From: Halorussus lipolyticus
Lineage (GTDB): Archaea > Halobacteriota > Halobacteria > Halobacteriales > Haladaptataceae
Direction of reading: 5' to 3'
Assembly (NCBI RefSeq): GCF_029338375.1
Contig: NZ_CP119806.1
Location: 23,026 to 87,025, forward strand
Length of the DNA stretch: 64,000 nt
Shown here: positions 60,961 to 64,000 of the stretch, one piece after another
How positions within the stretch are numbered: position 1 is the first letter of the stretch
Layout: each line of letters opens with the position of its first letter
The notes under the pieces: generated by a model
Databases searched by the model: none
The model's input: the letters and a program-made list of their open reading frames with translations, nothing else
What the model was told of the DNA's origin: nothing
Made by a program: the position numbers and the translations under genes

Positions 60961-61002
60961 TTAACCAACAACCATCGCCAATTCAGCCCGTATGTTGGTT
61001 AA
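60961..61002. repeat. 42-bp interrupted palindrome, copy 4
   Basis: TTAACCAACA (60961-60970), a 22-bp spacer, TGTTGGTTAA (60993-61002). Its first T is the last base of the target duplication of the MITE, so this copy, like copy 1, was hit beside the arm. Confidence 0.9.
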
Positions 61003-61102
61003 TTCTGGTATCCCCAATACCGACGGAAGATGAGTTCCCTGGTTCAGTCCTCGTCGATCAGCTGGAGAATGAGGCACTACTCGGCGAGCAGAAGCCCATC
61101 AG

Positions 61103-61550
61103 TCAGAATCGTCCGACGTCCTCGGGGACGAGTGTGAATCCGAGTGTTTGAAAGTCACTATCGAATGCGAAGATGTGGTTGATGTCGCGGCTTCCGGCGA
61201 GGACACTACTGGTGTGGTCGACGAACGAGATTTGGTGGTCGTCGTATTGGGCGAACTCATCACAGGCAGCATTGAATGCGGGTTTGTCCACAGGTAGGAT
61301 GTTGAAGCTCTCTGACGCTCGGATGGTCTTGAGTGTCTCGACGGCTTCAGCGTGCCCGACCTTTCGGAGTATCAACGTTGCGAGCTCCGAGAGAACTGAC
61401 CGGCTCGTGTAGAGGAGGCGGTATGGGAGATCGCCAGCACCGATTGCATCGAACACGTTTCGAGCGCGGTCGATGGCGTTCGGCCTGTTCGTAGGCCCAC
61501 GCGAAGAATGCACCTGTATCGATAAACAACGGGGTTGCACCCTGTACCAT
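61103..61550 (-). pseudogene. PIN toxin gene with one frameshift
   Basis: The start frame from ATG 61550 reads MVQGATPLFIDTGAFFAWAYEQAERH. The PIN fold then continues in another frame as DRARNVFDAIGAGDLPYRLLYTSRSVLSELATLIL, and ISFVDHTSSVLAGSRDINHIFAFDSDFQTLGF to 61103. One extra base near 61480 (CATCGACC) explains the shift. Asp residues in LFIDTG, FVDHTS and FAFDSDF fit a VapC-type nuclease. Its antitoxin gene immediately upstream is frameshifted too. Confidence 0.8.
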
Positions 61551-61917
61551 TACGATTCGACCTCGCCGTAGAGGATATCATCGATGTCGTCCTCGCCGAC
61601 AGATTCGTCCTCGTCACCGGCGTGCGCCTCGGCATCCCAGAACGGGTCGTCTGGATTAATTTCGGCTGTGGTGTCCTCGGTGTCGGTGAGCCACCAGACG
61701 ACGGCGTTTGCGCCGACGGTGCGGCGTTCAACTCGGCCTTGTTCGTGGAGCGTGATCAGTTTCTGGCGGGCGGCTTCAGAACTACAGTCGAGGAGTTCGC
61801 CGAGTTCTTTTGCGGTGGCGACGGGGTGTCGGTTTGGCGGATGGCTTCGAGGACGTCCTCGAGGGAGATTGTCTCGACGTATTGGCCGTGGTCGTTCCGC
61901 TCGCGGTCCTGACTCAC
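61550..61917 (-). pseudogene. Antitoxin gene of PIN pair with one frameshift
   Basis: From GTG 61917 (VSQDRERNDHGQYVETISLEDVLEAIRQTDTP) the gene changes frame by one base near 61825 (ACCCCGTCGCC) and continues as VATAKELGELLDCSSEAARQKLITLHEQGRVERRTVGANAVVWWLTD, a small helix-turn-helix. The stop overlaps the toxin start at 61550, the usual antitoxin-toxin arrangement. The missing base restores TDTP-VATAKEL exactly. Both partners broken suggests relaxed selection. Confidence 0.8.
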
Positions 61918-61951
61918 TACTCCTCGTTCGTGGACTACTCAACTAAACCTA

Positions 61952-61965
61952 TTGCCATGAGGCAA
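61952..61965 (-). promoter_or_regulatory. Palindromic operator of the TA pair
   Basis: TTGCC-ATGA-GGCAA, a perfect 5-bp-arm palindrome, 35 bp upstream of the antitoxin start and next to TTTAGTTG, a possible TATA region. Antitoxins commonly bind such palindromes at their own promoter. Confidence 0.55.
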
Positions 61966-62041
61966 CAGGAAGGGAAAGGCTGTTCTCTCAAGAGGTGGTG
62001 AACCATCCGGGGATAGCATATTGTTCGATAATACAGCGATG

Positions 62042-62511
62042 TGGCTCTGTTGAAACTCTCAGTGAGTGAACTTTTTGACCCGGTTGCGGGCCATACAGAG
62101 GCCTCACTTATCGATTAGTACAAACGAGGGAAGGTCGTTTGTAGTCGGTCAGTCCAACGAGTTGCCGGAGTCACTATTGAGTGCCAGACTCATCAAGCCC
62201 AGTAGTGCGCCTACTACCATCACACCACCAGCAAAACCACTAATCAAGGTGAGCAACGTGCCATATCCGCGTGTAGCGTTCACAACTTCGGCGAGTAAGA
62301 GTATACAGAAACCGAGTTGAAAAACGATTACAAGCAGGAGACTACGGATAGAGAGGCGATAAGCGCGGGAGGGCATTAATCGATGTTCCGCGGAGGTAGA
62401 TGAAGTTGTTCCGATATTCTACTTAGAAGCCCTTGTTCCATTTGCACCCTCTAGTGACCTACTATTCCACACGGTTTTTATATATGAACAAGAGGATTTC
62501 AACAGAGCCAG
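62042..62511. repeat. Inverted repeats bracketing 470 bp
   Basis: TGGCTCTGTTGAAA (62042-62055) and TTTCAACAGAGCCA (62498-62511) are perfect 14-bp inverted repeats. The pattern resembles ends of a haloarchaeal IS or MITE. No transposase is present, and no clean target duplication could be defined (GCGA at both sides is the best candidate). The span includes the small membrane gene at 62149-62376. Confidence 0.55.
62149..62376 (-). CDS. Small two-helix membrane protein, 75 aa
   Basis: MPSRAYRLSIRSLLLVIVFQLGFCILLLAEV, then TLLTLISGFAGGVMVVGALLGLMSLAL with a short charged N-terminus. Two hydrophobic helices are likely. It lies inside the inverted repeat pair 62042-62511, so it may be a passenger gene. 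No family recognised; a reasonable but not certain gene. Confidence 0.55.
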   Translation of the reverse strand: MPSRAYRLSIRSLLLVIVFQLGFCILLLAEVVNATRGYGTLLTLISGFAGGVMVVGALLGLMSLALNSDSGNSLD

Positions 62512-62559
62512 CGACGGCTACTTCCTACTGGATTCGTCGAATTCGAGAATCGAGGTGAT

Positions 62560-63863
62560 CTAATCGATGAGGCAGGAGTCCAGTATGGACGTTCCACATT
62601 CGCCAAACGCATACAAATCGCCGGTATTCGTCGCTGCGAATACGAGATCAGACGTTACCGCTGGGATACTCCGCCCCATTTCCTGATTCCGCCCTAATTC
62701 GACGCGCGTCTGTTCTGTTCCCGTCTGTGCGTCGAGGACGAATAAGTGGCCGTACATAGTGTCGCGCTGAATCCAACCCGGAACGTAGACAGAGTCACTC
62801 GCAACGACGGGCGTCGAAACTAGATTAATTTCAGGCTGTCCTTCAGTACGGCTGCCGAACCGCCAGACACGTTCGCCCGTCTCGACGCGGCGTGCTTCGA
62901 CACCGAACTCGGCCACGTAGTACACTAAATTATCGGCGACTGCCAGGCCTGCGTCCCCCATCGAGCACCGACGGGTTTCCGCCAGCGAACCGTTTTCGTG
63001 GAGAGGTCGACCGTAGCGATAGACTGCTGGTTATCGTGTTCACGAAGGGGAATCAAGAGCGTGTTATCAACGATTGTTGGTGTTCCGGCGACCGGCGCTT
63101 CCAACTGCCATTGCTTCTCGCCGGTGTCGATGTCAAGGCCGACGAGACGCTCGGAGTCGACCATCGGGACGTAAACGGTACCGTCCGCCGCCGCTAACTG
63201 CCACATTCCGGATGAGGTGGGGAGTGTGACTCGCCACCGTTCGGTACCATCGTCAGGGTCAAGTCCGAATACCGTCTCTGGTTGGCCTGTCTCCTCAACG
63301 GACGTACTGTACGTTCCCGTCACGACAATGTCGTCCGTTACAACCGGTGAGATAGTATCGGGTGTCTGTTGCCCTCGATAGAGATTATCGAATGTCCACT
63401 GCTCGTTGCCGCCCACGTCGACCGCTTTCAATCCGAGTTTCGTCTGGACGAACAGCTGGTTGTCGTTGAGGACAAGCGAATCGGAGAGATAGAAGTAGGA
63501 GAACTCGTCACTTCGCCAGAGTTCCGTCGTCCAGAGCGATTCGCCGGTTGCGGCGTCGAACGCCTCTAGCCACGCCCCTCCCTGTTCGTCGCTTGTCGCC
63601 TCACGAGAATACCCAAAATAGAGGATTCCATCGCCAACAACTGGTGAGACCGTCACAACGCCTCGACTCTTCCGTGACTGTTGCCACTCTGCGTGAAGCG
63701 ACGCTGTCGGGCCGTCAGTCGAGGCGAATCCCGTATGGGCGTTATCGACTGTTCGACGCGGCCAGCGTCCGCGTGCGCTTGGATTATCGAACGAGAGACA
63801 ACCTGTGAGCGTAGTGAGAGTGCTCGTACATGCTGCGAGGAATGTTCGACGGGTGGAGGGCAT
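62560..63863 (-). pseudogene. PQQ-type beta-propeller lipoprotein with one frameshift
   Basis: The first part from ATG 63863 (MPSTRRTFLAACTSTLTTLTGC, twin arginines and lipobox LTGC) runs to about 62940 and ends WRKPVGARWGTQAWQSPII. The second part continues in another frame from 62961 (MGDAGLAVADNLVYYVAEFGVEARRVETGERVWRFG). A single deleted base at about 62960 (TGCTCGATGGGG) accounts for the break. Repeats such as LDPDDGTERWRVTLP, LDIDTGEKQWQLEA and LDAQTGTEQTRVELG show the propeller. It is the third member of this lipoprotein family in the window. Confidence 0.85.
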
Positions 63864-64000
63864 GGTAAGAGAGGAACACATCGGTCACATATGCGTTATC
63901 ATCTTGGCAGGTTGATCTCGAGTTGAATGCTGACGATGTTTCGATTGATGCCCCCAATTCTTCGTTTCATATGCATGAGCCAACGGCTCGTTACAAACAC
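63864..64000. other. Right window edge, no gene recognised
   Basis: 137 bp upstream of the leftward lipoprotein gene. Nothing that can be called a gene or element beyond the likely promoter of that gene. Confidence 0.4.

Noticed and set aside
1..64000. CRISPR array or clustered short repeats
   Set aside because: No regularly spaced repeats were seen; the 42-bp palindromes are single and far apart.

Overview
The window is haloarchaeal (class Halobacteria) accessory DNA, most likely part of a plasmid, megaplasmid or integrated conjugative element. The evidence is acidic proteins, archaeal basal transcription factors (TFB and TBP) and their remnants, leaderless promoters with TATA boxes about 27-35 bp before the start codon, twin-arginine lipoprotein signals, haloarchaeal IS1595- and IS6-type insertion sequences, and PhiH1-repressor-like winged-helix regulators. 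I see no rRNA, tRNA, CRISPR array or housekeeping operon.

Layout. 0-9 kb: a DUF6166-like gene cut by the window edge, three members of one haloarchaeal protein family (402-893, inside 2138-3028, 6564-7100), a complete IS1595-family element (1077-2122), and a compact module of a small membrane protein (3509-3652), a CHAT protease (3649-5751) and a DUF7504-like NTPase-type protein (5777-6505), followed by a complete tfb. 9-16 kb: PQQ-propeller lipoproteins (one broken by a single stop), a truncated duplicate of the conjugation ATPase, and an RPA-like gene next to a destroyed tfb copy. 17-20 kb: two convergent tbp genes, both dead, one by two nonsense codons and one by an IS6 insertion with a clean 8-bp target duplication. 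20-27 kb: a two-gene defence cassette of an Eco57I-type adenine methylase and a PLD-SNF2 helicase. 27-35 kb: small plasmid genes and toxin-antitoxin-like pairs, with a primase-polymerase-like gene and an iteron/dif-like palindrome cluster. 35.8-47.6 kb: a seven-gene leftward conjugation (type IV secretion-like) operon. 48-55.5 kb: a second defence island, with an Eco57I-type methylase overlapping a HEPN (Apea-like) protein and two PD-(D/E)XK-like nucleases. 56-64 kb: an integrase, two secreted proteins and a cluster of decaying genes.

How it fits together. Conjugation genes, a primase-like gene, an integrase and paired anti-phage cassettes suggest a self-transmissible element carrying its own defences. 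Regulators and recurring DNA elements run through it: a 42-bp interrupted palindrome (10-bp arms, 22-bp spacer) in four intergenic places, and a hairpin-plus-A-run element just upstream of at least seven leftward genes. Two of the four palindromes carry an IS1595-type insertion at the same relative position (one arm base plus seven flanking bases make the 8-bp target duplication), one by a full IS and one by a 140-bp MITE.

Many genes are recently broken. Three in-frame stops are explained by C-to-T changes, and at least four genes in the right 8 kb carry single frameshifts. The left and right ends therefore look like decaying cargo around a conserved conjugation/defence core.
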